Source: Ilex aquifolium (Eukaryota > Streptophyta > Magnoliopsida > Aquifoliales > Aquifoliaceae). From it: DNA of 64,000 bases. Shown here in pieces: positions 51,475-62,791 of this stretch (position 1 is its first letter; every line of letters begins with the position of its first letter). The notes under the pieces are model-generated. The model had not been told where the DNA came from. It was given only the letters and a program-made list of their open reading frames with translations, and did no database searches. A program made the translations under genes and the position numbers. The stretch is taken from the NCBI GenBank assembly GCA_951799425.1, contig OX637393.1:11452744-11516743 (forward strand), in the 5' to 3' direction.

Positions 51475-53190
51475 GCCTCAATGTTCTTGTACATCATTAT
51501 TGATCTTGGATGACTAAGACGACCATTCCAAAGCCTAAACTTCTTTGGATTAGAGCACTTCTAGTGCATCAAAATATTTGATTTTACTAATTTTATTATG
51601 GTATAGTGCAACCCACAAAAATGAATACGAAGTTTCTCTAATACATAATTCTAGCATTATACAATAGATATGATGTATAAATACTTAGTATATTTGTGTT
51701 AGATCTACTAGAGTATAATGCATTTTGAATAATGAGTTTTGTTGCTTGGGGTAGCATTATATTTGCTCTGCTAGAACTTCAATCAAGTCTGCAAGACCTG
51801 ATATTGTATTAACACTTGTTTTTAGACAATGTTAGTTCAGAGAAATATTTTCTATCGTGAAGGATTGTGTGAGTCATAGTACTATCCCCTAGGCATATAT
51901 CTTTATTGGTCACCTTGAAATTAACCAATGAATTATTATGATCCATACCTCTATATGAAAAATACACACTTGATTTTATTAATACATAGACACAAATATA
52001 TTCAAACTATTACATTTAGGAAATAATAAATAGCACACATTGGCAAAACTAACAGATATATATATGCAAATTATTGCTTTAAGATAATATTCTTAATCTA
52101 TTTTTCCATTTCATTTTCATTCGGATTCACAAAGAAGTACAAAACATCCAGATTGGTAAAATCTGATGGTTAATCAATGGTGGTGCCTGATGTCCCCTCA
52201 CCAAAATTTGTCTCTATCAATTTTTTTTTTCCTTCGATAGATTTTTGGTAAAGATATGCCAAGTGTTTCGGCGTACCACGGCTACGCGACCAGTGCCCTT
52301 CCATTCCATATCTATAACAATCATTTTTAGCTTTTTTAGAGAGTTTATTCAGTAAACTCTTTTCTTTCTTTCCTTTGTTTTGGTTGTCCCACTTCTAGTG
52401 TTGTGGACTACTGTTCACTTCTGGTGGTGTGGGGTATTTGTCCATTTCTGGCTTGGTGTGAAGGACTTCGGGCCTCCACGGTAACCATTGCGAAAGTAAT
52501 TATTTTTATTTTTGTCACAACCATAACCACAACCTCGTCCTTGACCATAAAAAGATGTGACATTCATTTCTGGAAAGGCTTAGTGGTCAGTTGAACGAGT
52601 CTCTTGGTTCCTCATTAGTAATTTGTTATTCTCACAAATAAGAGACATGCTATGAGGTCATTATATGTATTGAACCCACACTGTCGATACTGTTGTCATA
52701 GTATAATATTTGATGCATAAAATGTGGAGTATATTTTCTCCAGTTTATCAGCATCAAGGATTGTTCACGCAACTCCAATTCAGACTGATTCTATGCATTG
52801 TCGAATTATATTCTCATACATTTTTATAGTCCTAGAACCGTTGGTTGACCTAATCATGCCTAGCTCTTGGAAGAATAATAGTTTTTTGGTGATCAAATCT
52901 TTCTTTTAGGTTTTTCCAAAGGACTAAAAGATCTTCCACAGTTAGATATTCATTTTTCAACCCCTCATAAATATGATGTCGAAGAAAAATTAGTGTTTTC
53001 ACGCGATCTTTCTGAGTTGTAGTGCTTTCAATTTTAATAGTATCTCCAAGATTTTTAGAATCAAGGAAAAGTTATCGACATCAAATGCTCACGATAGGTA
53101 ATTGTAGCCAAAAATATCAAAAGCATGGAATTTCAGCTTTGTAAAGTTGGTCATATCTCAAAGTTATAAAAACAATAAAATAATAAAGTT
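51475..53190 (-). mobile_element. Old copia fossil, protease and gag pieces
   Basis: Minus-strand copia gag words: FTKLKFHAFDIFG near 53140, DADKLEKIYSTFYASN near 52740, and a start-of-pol region toward 51500. It resumes directly after the CACTA terminus, so it is the 5' part of the same fossil as 46178-48250 and 35740-36193. Its 5' LTR is not clear. Broken, many breaks; RT-like order gag, protease, integrase, RT, RNase H is kept along the minus strand. Confidence 0.75.
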
Positions 53191-55626
53191 AGATAAAAAT
53201 AAAACATGTTCGACAGATCGTCGTCATTAGTAGCGGCTAATCACGCTTACACTGAATATTCAATTCTTTATTTAATTTTGCATGTTAATTTGAAGATCAC
53301 ATAAAGATATTTCTCTCTTCGATTATGTGTATATATATGCTATAAGATACAGACTATAGAAAGTAAAAAAAAAATTCTATGGCTTCTAAAATAAATTTCT
53401 CTCAAATTCTTCTTTCTAATCTCTTTTGTATTTTTATTCTCTATGTAGTAACAATTTTTTTTGCTTTATGTAATCATATATCACTACGATCATAATTCTT
53501 ACAAATTTATTTGATCTAATTTATCGAAGAAATGTTTTTATTTTTATTTCTTTTTTGTTCTGACAAGTTATTAGTACTTCTTGTAAACTATAATCATTAG
53601 TACATGATCCTATTTTATTTATATTAATTTACCATCAAAGAAATCTATTTATAAATCTGGCAGAAATTTGCGGGGTGAAAACAAAAATTTTAAAAATTAA
53701 GGGACCTAACCAATAATCATCATAAGATAAGGGGTAAAAATGTAAATCTAGTTATATTAATTCCGTTGCAGCCTTTCACCCATTTTAAGTGTCAGATTCT
53801 TAAAGCCAAGTGATCCATCCTTTGAATGTTTTTGGGCATCAAAACAATTGATTTTCATATAGATTTAATAAAAAAATGTTATCACTAAAATTGAAAGATA
53901 GTAGATTCGAATCGGTGACCTCCATCCTTCAAGGTGAGGTTAATCATCTCGGATTAGATCTATAGGCCTGAAAAAATGTTGCAGAAATTAGTTATATGTA
54001 TATATATGAATATAATGAGAAAAATGCTTGTAGAACCAATTAATATCTCAAGTACTGCTGACACAATTTTATGCACAAACTTCAAGTTTTACAAATTAAA
54101 TTGTGATCTTCTACTATCAAAATTTACAAACTTCAGGTCTGTAATTTATGTGTCATCTTTTAGCACATTAAAACTCTCTACACTTCAGGTACTAGATTTT
54201 TTATTTTTTTTCATGTTCTTCAGAAACATAATTTATTTCGAATGTTTATATACTTCAGATATACAATTTATGTGCTTCAATCATTAATTCAAATATATGA
54301 TAATTTAAAGATAAGACCACAAACACTCATATCATATTTTCTCATTAACATGTATGGTGTTAATTAAAACTAATAAATTCATATATCTAATTTTACCTTT
54401 CAGATATAGAATATTACTCGGTTGTGACTCAGTTGACTAACTTTCATACTGATAACGAGTTATAAAACTAGTAAATAGTTTAGGTACAACTAACTAATTC
54501 AAAAAGTAAATAGAGAGAGAGATTTTTGGAACGTGTATCTGTTTCTTGTGTATGTATTTTTATTTATTTGAAGCCTATCTTTTATAAGCGGCGATACATT
54601 ATTGATCCGACAAGAGGGAAGTTAGGAGGTGCTAGTCAAGCAAGTCTCTTTATGAGAGTGGGTCATCCACCATGTGCAGATGCACATTGTTTCTTAATAT
54701 TTGAGATTTTTTAGCTTGTGTTTTCACTAGAGAGAGAGGGGGAGAAAGATGATTTGAGTTTACATGTCAGTATATATTTTTACCATTAACTTTTGATTTT
54801 TTTTTTAAATTTTCTTTTTGGGTTTTGAATATTGTGGGTTGGATTAATGGACCCAATTTAATTTATTTATTTTTGGTTTGACTTATATCCTTATAAGCCT
54901 TTTTTGTAAGGTTGAATTCTTTGATTTGGGCTACTTATGTACTAATGAATTATGGGACTATCTTTGAAAGTGGAGCCTAAAAACTGAGGTTTATTAGCCT
55001 TATAGTTGGACCGGCCTGAATCACAAAGAGAAAACACTCTTTCATGGAGTTGCCTGCAATTCACAATTTTTCGCGCTGATAGTATGTACAAGATTTGGGG
55101 TTGTTCTCCGAGGTTTAAGGGTCATTTTATCTTCCAAAAATTCTCTCATGTAGTTTGGATTTCTTGATTCAAAAATATATCTCGATCATTATCATTCATA
55201 AATTGGAAAATTTATGATGATGTTGATCACTCAAAGGAAGTGCATTAATTGTTTTTGGTTCTTCTTAAAGTGTTTGAGGTTGACAATGCACTGCTAAAAG
55301 GACAGTGGGCATAAGAGTGGGGGACTTATATGGGAAACACCGTAAGAATTATTTGTTTTAGAGTTAGATAATATATGTATTTTTAAATAGCTATTAGGAA
55401 ATAGACAAGTTTTTTGTAATACAAGTTATTGACTTATTTAAACAATTAGGTCTAGCTTAACTTCTCTAATTTTTTTATGAATGCTTTCTCTATACTATAT
55501 GTGTAGAGACAATATTTAGGTCTAAATAGCATTACTCTATCATCTATTTTATAGAGTTGTATGAGGCACCTGCTCATTCTGCTATATTCAACAACTAAAT
55601 AGTTCTAAAAACACATGTATGTTAAG
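53191..55626. other. AT-rich spacer
   Basis: No gene recognised. 53191-53800 may be decayed LTR or leader of the old copia. The frames at 53976-54287 and 54526-54714 have no family motif; the latter contains the words RRYIIDPTRGKLGGASQ, which I do not recognise. From 54730 to 55600 I see nothing beyond plain sequence. Confidence 0.3.
53860..53970 (-). mobile_element. Possible SINE fragment
   Basis: On the minus strand GGTCACCGATTCGAATCTAC resembles a Pol III B box (GGTTCGAATCC) and lies after TAACCTCACCTTGAAGG, an arrangement seen in plant Au-type SINEs. The A box is weak and no target duplication was found. Confidence 0.35.
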
Positions 55627-57247
55627 CTATTCTACACTTCTAGTCTTCACTTCACTTCCTCGAGATGGAAAAGTTGGGATGCTTTGTTCATTTCTGAAGA
55701 AATTATCAGGATCAACCTTGGTCTTAATTTTCACTAACCTGTTATAATTGGCTTTAAAGTACTTGACCCCATAAACTGTTCCTTCCAGGTAACTATTAGG
55801 TCCATTGTGGTTGATACCTATATCAAGATCTCTATAGTTTAGAAATGCCACTCTTGGGAACTTTGAGACATAGGGAGTCATAACATCATACAGAACCCTT
55901 GTCAAATTCAGGTAATAATTTGCCGCCCCGATCCCGTCTTCTTTCCAGTCTGTTGCATACTGGATCTTGGCTATGTTCCCGGCTCGGTGTGGGAAAGGTT
56001 TTGCAGATGGTGCAATCTCCGCCATCCTTCCTCCATAAGGATTGAACCTCAATACCACAGTTTGAAGTTCAATCATCTTGCTAAATATGTATTCCAAGCC
56101 TTTTTTGGGAATTGGTTCGTGCAAATAATCAGATTTTCTTTTTAGATGGGTTAGTACTTGAGGAACCCTACTGAGTAAAGCATTTACTGGAGTTCCAAGG
56201 GGGAAACTAGTCCAGAAAAGGACCGATTCAAGCCAGCTCATTTCGATACAATCTGATCGTTGTAACCCCAACTCAGGAAAGCTCTGATTCATGAGGGAGA
56301 GAAGGCTTCTCGAGTCCCCGAGGAACAAGGTGACGAACGAGGCCCTTATCGTCCTCTCCCCGATTGTAGTGGTATCTTTTACAACGTCGATAACCATTCT
56401 AATGAAGATGTTATTGTCCAACTTGTCTGCAACATATTGCCAACGATACACGATATTCGTTGCATTCTGTGACAAGGTCCTTTGGACTTGGAAAACAGTG
56501 ACTGTTTCTGGGACACGAACCAAATTGATTTTGTATGCAAGCACGACACCAAAACTAGATCCACCACCTCCTGTAATTGCCCAAAACAAATCTTCTCCCA
56601 TAGATTTCCGGTCTAGAACTCGGCCATTAACATCAATTATCTGTGCATCAACAATATTATCGACTGAGAGGCCATATTTCCTCATCATGTTACCGTAGCC
56701 ACCTGCACTGAAATGGCCACCGACACCAACCGTGGGGCATACTCCGGCAGGGAAGCCATGGGTATTGCTTTTTTCAACAATTCTGTAGTAAACTTCACCA
56801 AGAGTTGCACCAACTTGAACCCACGCTCTCATCTTCGATACTAACATTTATGGATTGAAGATTGAACAGGTCAAGTATGAAGAAGGGAACCTCGGATACA
56901 TACGAGACACCCTCGTAGTCATGTCCTCCGCTTCGGATTTTCATCTGCAATCCATGAGTTTTGGCACAGATAATGGTTGCTTGGATGTGGGATACATCCG
57001 AGGCAGTGATTATAAGCAGCGGTTTTGGGGTTGTAGACTCATTGAATCGAAGGTTTCGAATATAAAATTGCAAAACAGATGAATACGAAGAATTATTGGG
57101 TGTGTAGATTACAGCGGAGATTGGTGAAGAGAGTTGAGAATGGTTGTATAAGCATTGGAGGAACTTATCATGAACTGAACTTGGCCATTTAACAGATCCT
57201 AAAAGGGCAAAAAGTAATAAAATTATTGCAAAACTTTGAGTTCTCAT
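55627..57247 (-). pseudogene. BBE-like FAD oxidase, broken copy 2
   Basis: A close relative of the copy at 8497-10119, intronless and in the same orientation. Signal peptide MRTQSFAIILLLFALLG; His109 in SGGHDYEG and the Cys of [11 protein letters not shown] supply both FAD links, and the FAD-loop GGGGSSFG is normal. The C terminus is complete ([20 protein letters not shown], stop at 55627). The only lesion I see is near 56826: where copy 1 has GAGACAACTTGG, copy 2 has GAGAGCGTGG, a 2-bp loss that shifts the frame after about codon 140. Compared with copy 1 it also lacks two residues after the signal peptide. One indel could be a sequencing error or a recent mutation, so this copy may be young or even functional in other individuals. 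The substrate is unknown. Confidence 0.9.
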
Positions 57248-59035
57248 GTTTGATTTCCTCCTTTTGTGTTGGAAAGAGTTTTTAAGCTTGCAGGTTGATC
57301 ACATCATTAAATTTATAGAGGCTTCTTTGGGAATATACAGTATTAAAATTAAAGAGAGGAACATTTTGCTACTGTCCTACCATTTGACAGTGGACTATTC
57401 AAAGTAAGTAAAAATAAAGAAGTATAGATTAATTAGCCTTTGACATTTGGTGAATAATAGTTTGATTTACACAAGTGAGACCCTCCCTCATTAATGATTG
57501 ATGATCCGTCAAGAAGAAAATTGAAAAAAAAAAAAGTATATTGACCATTTGGGTTTTTTTGGCTTCTCGGACCTTGGATCACCACAGTCCACCACCCATA
57601 GAATCACACATCATCGTGTATAAGCTTTGGACTTTTATTATGACTCTTAGTCTTTCCTTTGAGACATGGTTTAAAACCAATTTAAAAAAAAAAAGCTTAT
57701 GATTGAGATTTGTATATGCCTAATGCGTGCTTAGATCATTGCCCAAAGAATTCGAGGTGACAAAATACCACCTGTGAGGACCTGAATAAAAAAATTCAAA
57801 TCAAAGAAAAAAAAACATAAAACTTCTGTCCTGATTCAGTACGATCTGTTATGTAATTATAAACCACAAGCTTTTTTGGGTGGTCCCGAACTAGTTTAAT
57901 TGCTAAAGAGAAATGACTGAATCCAGATTGGAGCGACTGGCTTTAGCAGATGACGTTACTGCTGCTGTCCCCCTCACTCAGTCCGGTTCCATCTTAGTCA
58001 CAGCTGGTGGTATTTTGTAGCCGCGCCTCATTAAAGTGTATAGAATAAGAATATTTTGAATTCATAAACAACAAGAAGAGAATAATTTTGAAAGATGTAT
58101 TTTGTTGACTTAACTTAATAGAACTCGTATTACATAATACAATTTATAAGAATCCTCAAACCTCCAAAAGTTTTTAAAACGGACCTAAATCTTTTGTCTT
58201 AGAAAAAATACTAAAAATAATACATGTTTAATGAATTAAAAAAATTGACATGGTTTAAACAACACTCTAGAATATTCTGAATTAAACTCTTATTTTAAAT
58301 AAATAATAAAAATAAAAATAGAATAATTGTTAATTCCTGTTTTACATCAAACTCTTTTCTTTTTTTAAAAAAAGAAAACAAACTCGTCCTCGAGTTTCTA
58401 TCGCTTGAAACAATTTGATGCATTGCCATTTGTTTGCATCCACTTTGTACTTCAGATTAATCTTCTCAAACATACCATTGTGTAGATCTTTTACCCCCTC
58501 AAGAACTCATAATATTATCTCTCATTCAACATCCTTTGGTAACCTTAGCATGGACTTAAGAATTTTTTAAAGAACATCTGGCAACTCGAAATTATTAGGG
58601 TCAATTAAAAATCATTAAAACCAAAAAGATATGGACTAATGAATTTTTCATATGGTAAATTCTCATTTTGTTCAACTCTACGAATTTCATCAAGAATTTC
58701 AAGTTTACTATTCTCGGAACTATGTTGGCAAGGGAAAATTTTTCATTCTCATTTTTATCACCAGGATCAACAATCTCAAACTTCTTGTCTTTTGGTGTTG
58801 TAGTCTTTGCATCCATGTCGTGCCCACATACATCCAATTGTTTTTCACCAAGAGAAAAAGTGTAATTACTTTCTAAAACTCCAAGAGCATAAGAAACTTG
58901 TACATTGCTACAAATAAATGAAATACTTGATTCATGGAAATCACTTAAAACTTTGTTGTTTTCTTCTCCTCAGAATTCATAATATCATCTGTGTAATTTT
59001 TTTCAAGGTTCTCATGTTGACAACTTTCAAGAGGC
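57248..59035. other. Promoter of BBE-like copy 2, then unassigned DNA
   Basis: 57248-57480 aligns with the promoter of copy 1 (both have AAATTTATAGAGGCTTCTTT and ATTAATTAGCCTTTGAC). From 57700 it holds a repeat also found at 3888-4400. 58020-59035 is AT-rich with copia- or Ty3-like words in places (CTCGTCCTCGAGTTT near 58384) but no clear domain. The frames at 58601-58876 lie on both strands and are not convincing. Confidence 0.4.
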
Positions 59036-59038
59036 TGA

Positions 59039-59887
59039 TGATGCACAAAATTGTCTTTGGCAAGATCAACAGTCAAGGATGAATAATGATGCAATTAATG
59101 AGTAGTTAACGAGTAATCAATGGCAATCAAGGAACTAAAACAGTAAATAACAGATCAACACAGAGAATTATAGTTGTTCGGTCTCGGATGACCTACTCCA
59201 CTCTCAGGAACAGCAGCGGTGGCCGGAGGTGTTTTATTGATGAACAAGGTTACCGGGAGAGTAACTCCGAGAGTATTACAGTGCTTGGAGAAGAGGGAGA
59301 ACAAAGTGTCTAGTGAGGTATTGGAGGCGTAGAAGTCTCAAGGTCCTGCCCAAGTGTGTAGATCTCAAGATGTCTCTCCAAGTGGAGAGAGCTTACATTA
59401 TATAGGTTCACTAAGGCGGTGAGTTGAGGCGGTCACCGCTATTTTGGTAAGCATAGTTATGGTAGGATTCTACCATTTTGGTAGGTACAGTTATGGTAGG
59501 ATTAGATTTCCGGTGCGTATCCCGATATTTTCTCTCTCGTGTCCCTATTCTGTCGGAGGAGGTCCTGAGCTGGACTAGGCTAGAGTTGGAGTGGGCTTCA
59601 TTGGAACCAGGAGACAAAGGTGGAGGAGACCAGAGGCAGGCGCCTACATGGGCGGCGCCAAGAGTGGCCTCTCATGGGCGGCGCCCCTTGATCCATGGCC
59701 TTGGGTCCTTTGGACTTCGTATTGATTTGGGGCCGTAATTACCTTTATGCCTTTCGTGTTGTTTTACGACCGCCTAATTCCCTTTATGCCCTCTGTATTG
59801 TTTTACGGCCCAGCTCCGAATAGTATCTCCTTTGGGCTGTCTCGGTTCGTTCAGGTTGGGCTTGATCCAGTCAAATTTGGACTCGCA
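59039..59887 (-). mobile_element. 3' LTR of probable Tat-type Ty3 element
   Basis: On the minus strand it starts TGCGAGTCCAAATTTGAC and ends TTTTGTGCATCA. The end matches that of the solo LTR at 5115-5748 (TTTTGTGCATCA), as does the GTGGAGTAGGTCATCC part. Next to its inner edge, on the element's strand, is a polypurine tract ATGGGGGGCAAA, which marks it as the 3' LTR of an element extending to the right. The family call rests on the antisense ORF and on layout, not on a pol domain. Confidence 0.65.
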
Positions 59888-60031
59888 TTTGCCCCCCATG
59901 CTCCAAGTTTCTGATTTCTGTGGGAGGAAAAGGTTGTGGGCATGTACCCCGTATTCACTTGAGTGAGTAAAAATTTTCTTGTTTTTCACGGTGTTTTTTC
60001 ATCTTCGGAGACCTGCTGAATTTATCGGTAT

Positions 60032-60036
<5 letters not shown>

Positions 60037-60075
<39 letters not shown>
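60037..60075. repeat. (AT)n microsatellite
   Basis: About 19 AT units followed by a poly-T run. The Ile/Tyr-rich frames on both strands here are produced by the repeat. Confidence 0.95.
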
Positions 60076-60082
<7 letters not shown>

Positions 60083-60282
60083 TTTTTCCTTCTTTGGCGC
60101 GGCCCCCCTTCTTCCTTTTTTCTCTTTTTTTTTTTCCTTCTTCCTTTCTTGGCATGATTAGGCGCTGACATCCTTGTCCTTTTTTTCTTTTCTTTCTATC
60201 TCTTGGACTCCCTTGGGCGGAGGCTTCTTCCTTTTTTTTTTTTTTTTTTTCCTTTGGCTTGGTTGGACGCTGGCCTCTTCCC

Positions 60283-60314
<32 letters not shown>

Positions 60315-60760
60315 CTTTCCTTCCTTGGCTTGGGCGCCGCCTTCCTAGGCGCTGCCTCCTCCTCTCTCTTTTTTTTTTTCTTTCTTTTCTTTTTGTCTTC
60401 TTCCTTGCTTGGGCGCCGCCCTCCCTGCATTCTCACTTTTTTTTTGCTTGGGCGCGGCCCTATTGGGCGTGGACTCCTCTTTTTTTTTTTTTTTTCTTTC
60501 CCTTTGGGCGCCGCCCTTTTGCTTTCAGCTTTCATTTTTTTTTTCTTCTTTTCTCCTTGCTTGGGCGCTGGCCTCCTCCCTTTTTTTTTTCTTTCCTTGC
60601 TTTGACTTTGCTGACTTCTCCCCTTTTTTTTTTTTTTCTTCTTTTGCTTGGGCGCCGCCTCTTGGGCGTTGGCCTCTTTTTATTTTTTTGTGGGCGTCGT
60701 CCTCTTGGCCTCCTTACTTGGGCGCTGACCTCTTAGTCCTCCTATTTTTTTTGTGAGGAG
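60076..60760. repeat. T-rich tract with recurring GGGCGCCGCC
   Basis: Blocks of 10-20 T (with C) alternate with CTTGGGCGCCGCC or CTTGGGCGC(T/G)GGCCTC every 50-80 bp, at least eight times. The strand bias is extreme (+ strand almost no A). The long Phe/Leu-rich (+) and Lys/Arg-rich (-) open frames, up to 177 codons, are consequences of that composition. Confidence 0.85.
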
Positions 60761-60949
60761 GAACTTTGGCGAGGAGTTCATGGGCAGTGTGAGCAACGCT
60801 CTGTCACGTGCTGGCGGCTTGGGTCTTGCACTAGGCGGTCGTGAAGTTGATATGGGAGACTGGGCGAGATGGGAGAACTCATTCCCATGGGCGATGCTAG
60901 CCCCTTGCTGGACGCTGCCTTCTTTGCTATGGACCCCTGTATGACATCA

Positions 60950-61200
60950 GATGTAGGGGGAGACTTGGTGGACGACGCCAGCTTGACAGGCGAGACAGGA
61001 GCATTGCAGGCAGTTTTTGGGCGACACCAAGAGGTTGGCAGGGTGCCTTGAGTGACACCATGAGGCTGGGGTATGCGCTTTTGGTGACGCCAAGAGGTTG
61101 GCCTGGTGCCTTGAGTGACGCCATGAGGCTGGGGTAGGCGTCTTGGGCGACGCCAAGAGGTTGGCAGGGCGCCTTGAGTGACACCATGAGTCTTGCCCCC
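60950..61200. repeat. ~56-bp GC-rich tandem repeat
   Basis: Four to five copies of GCGACGCCAAGAGGTTGGC, then AGGGC/GGTGCCTTGAGTGAC, then (A/G)CCATGAGGCTGGGGTA. The units drift slightly and fade at both ends. They give a repeated SLMASLKAPGQPLGV-type frame on the minus strand, which I do not consider a gene. Confidence 0.85.
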
Positions 61201-61389
61201 ACTCCTCCGTTATGTGTGTCTTTGCACTACTGTCGGAGTTGGGACTCCAGTGTAGACGACTTGAGTTTCAAAAGTGTGCCTGGAAAAGACAATGTTATCT
61301 CAACATTAAAATATCTAACATGATTACCTAGAGAGAGAGGCAGGTTGTTTGCATGAGAGCAAAGTTAGAGCTGTGGGCGTCTTGAGAGA

Positions 61390-61700
61390 GGGCCGCATGA
61401 GCTGAGGCCGAACTACGTATAGTGTCGGTAGATGGCTGCCGTAGTAGAGGTGACTACTTGCGCGAGAGCAGAGTCATGGAGGCCGAGCTACGTATAGTCT
61501 CGGGAGATGGCTGCCGTAGTAGAGGCTTACAAGGTGACAACTTGCGCGAGAGCATAGTCATAGGCCGAGCTACGTATAGTCTCGGGAGATAGCTGCCGTA
61601 GCAGAGGTTTATTAGGTGACTACTTGCGCGAGAACAGAGTCATAGGCCGAGCTACGTATAGTCTCGGGAGATGGTTGTCGTAGCAGAGGCTTATAAGGTG
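61390..61700. repeat. ~80-bp tandem repeat with CGAGCTACGTATAGT
   Basis: Four copies of a unit with GGCCGAGCTACGTATAGTCT, CGGGAGATGGCTGCCGTAGT and ACTTGCGCGAGAGCA. Copies start near 61393, 61478, 61561 and 61644. The first is the most diverged. Confidence 0.85.
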
Positions 61701-61770
61701 TGTCCCGCACTCCCCTTTGGCTTTGTACTTGGATTTCTTCCTTTATATTTTTGGCTTTGAATGCCTATAG

Positions 61771-62172
61771 GTGGCTGCTGTTTTGCCCTTCTTGTTTACA
61801 GATACGCTGAAGATCAGGGAGGTAATAGATGGCCAGGCAGCGGAGAGGCGGACACATGAGACTGCTGAAGAGCAGTTAAGGTTTGTGCGGCAGACACGAG
61901 AGGATGCCGCAGAGCTTGCACGACAGACACGAGAGGATGTCGTGAAGCTGTTAGGGCTCGAGCGGCAGGCACGAGAGGATGTCGCTGAGAAGTTGAGGCT
62001 AGCGCATGAGAGGGCTGCTCAACTTGAGGCTGACCTTCGAGTAGCACTTGAGAGAGCTACTAGGTCAGAGGCTCACTCCATAGAGATGGAGGAGATGAGA
62101 GATGATGCTGAGGAGCTGGGCGCCTGGTGGGCCCCTACTGCTGGGCGCCTTGTGTTGGGCATCAGCTGCTAG
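61771..62172 (+). CDS. Coiled-coil ORF antisense to the LTR element
   Basis: A 133-codon open frame on the + strand, opposite to the element. From about residue 10 to 110 it is a nearly unbroken heptad-type coiled coil, rich in Ala, Glu and Arg, with internal repeats (LRFVRQTREDAAELARQTRE; LERQAREDVAEKLRLAHERA). An acceptor-like TTGTTTACAG at 61791-61800 could make it a later exon. Antisense ORFs between pol and the 3' LTR are known in Tat-lineage elements, where they end in coiled coils; I infer this is such a tail. The N-terminal part of any such protein is not seen, and it may be only a repeat-derived frame. Confidence 0.45.
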   Translation: MAAVLPFLFTDTLKIREVIDGQAAERRTHETAEEQLRFVRQTREDAAELARQTREDVVKLLGLERQAREDVAEKLRLAHERAAQLEADLRVALERATRSEAHSIEMEEMRDDAEELGAWWAPTAGRLVLGISC

Positions 62173-62790
62173 GCGCATGAGGCTAGACGCCTGAGACTGG
62201 GCACCTGGTGCGGGGCACCTGTTTCTGGGCGCCTGAGATTGGACGTCTGAGGCTGGGTGCCTGAGATTGGGCGTCTACTGCTGGGTGCCTGAGATTGGGC
62301 ACCTGGTGTTGGGCGCCTGAGGCTGGGTGTCTGCTGCTGGGTGCCTAGTGAGAGGGGGCGAGACCCCTCGTCTAGGCGACACCATGGGAGCGCTCAAGAT
62401 GGAGAGGGCGAGACCCTTCGTCGGCATCATGGGGGTGCCCAAGGTGGAGAGGGCGAAACCCCTTGTCTAGGCACCATGGGGGCGCCCAAGGTAGAGAGGG
62501 CGAGACCCTTCGTCGGCATCATGGGGGCGCCCAAGGTGGAGAGGGCGAGACCCTTCGTTGGTATCATGGGGGGCGCCCAAGGTGGAGAGGATGAGACCCC
62601 TTGTCTGGCGGCATCATGGGAGCGCTCAAGGTGGAGAAGGGGAGACCCTTTGTCTAGGCACCATGGGAGCGCCTAAGGTAGAGAGGGCGAGACCCCTCGT
62701 CGGCATCATGAGGGGCGCCCAAGGTGGAGAGGGCGAGACCCCTCGTCTAGGCACCATGGGGGCGCCTCTGAGACCCCTCGTCGGCATCTA
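62160..62790. repeat. GC-rich tandem repeats, two families
   Basis: 62160-62340 is built from GGGCGCCTGAGACTGGGCAC-type words of ~20 bp. 62341-62790 is built from a ~48-bp unit, GTGGAGAGGGCGAGACCC(C/T)T then CGTC(TA)GGCA(C/T)CATGGGGGC then GCCCAAG, in about nine copies. Two alternating spacer forms (GTCGGCATC and GTCTAGGCAC) give a higher-order period. The open frames here repeat with the DNA. Confidence 0.85.
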
Positions 62791-62791
62791 C

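Larger units (their letters stand above)
59888..62790 (-). mobile_element. 3' interior of the probable Tat element
   Basis: 2.9 kb between the 3' LTR and another element's start at 62792. It has no pol domain. It contains an (AT)n run, a T-rich tract with repeated GGGCGCCGCC words, several GC-rich tandem arrays and a + strand coiled-coil ORF. Tat-lineage elements often carry long, repeat-rich DNA and an antisense ORF in this place. Truncated on the right. Confidence 0.5.

Noticed and set aside
60158-60756. Long Phe/Leu-rich (+) and Lys/Arg-rich (-) ORFs
   Set aside because: They follow from the T-rich tract with GGCGCC words; open on both strands in several frames with no conserved motif.
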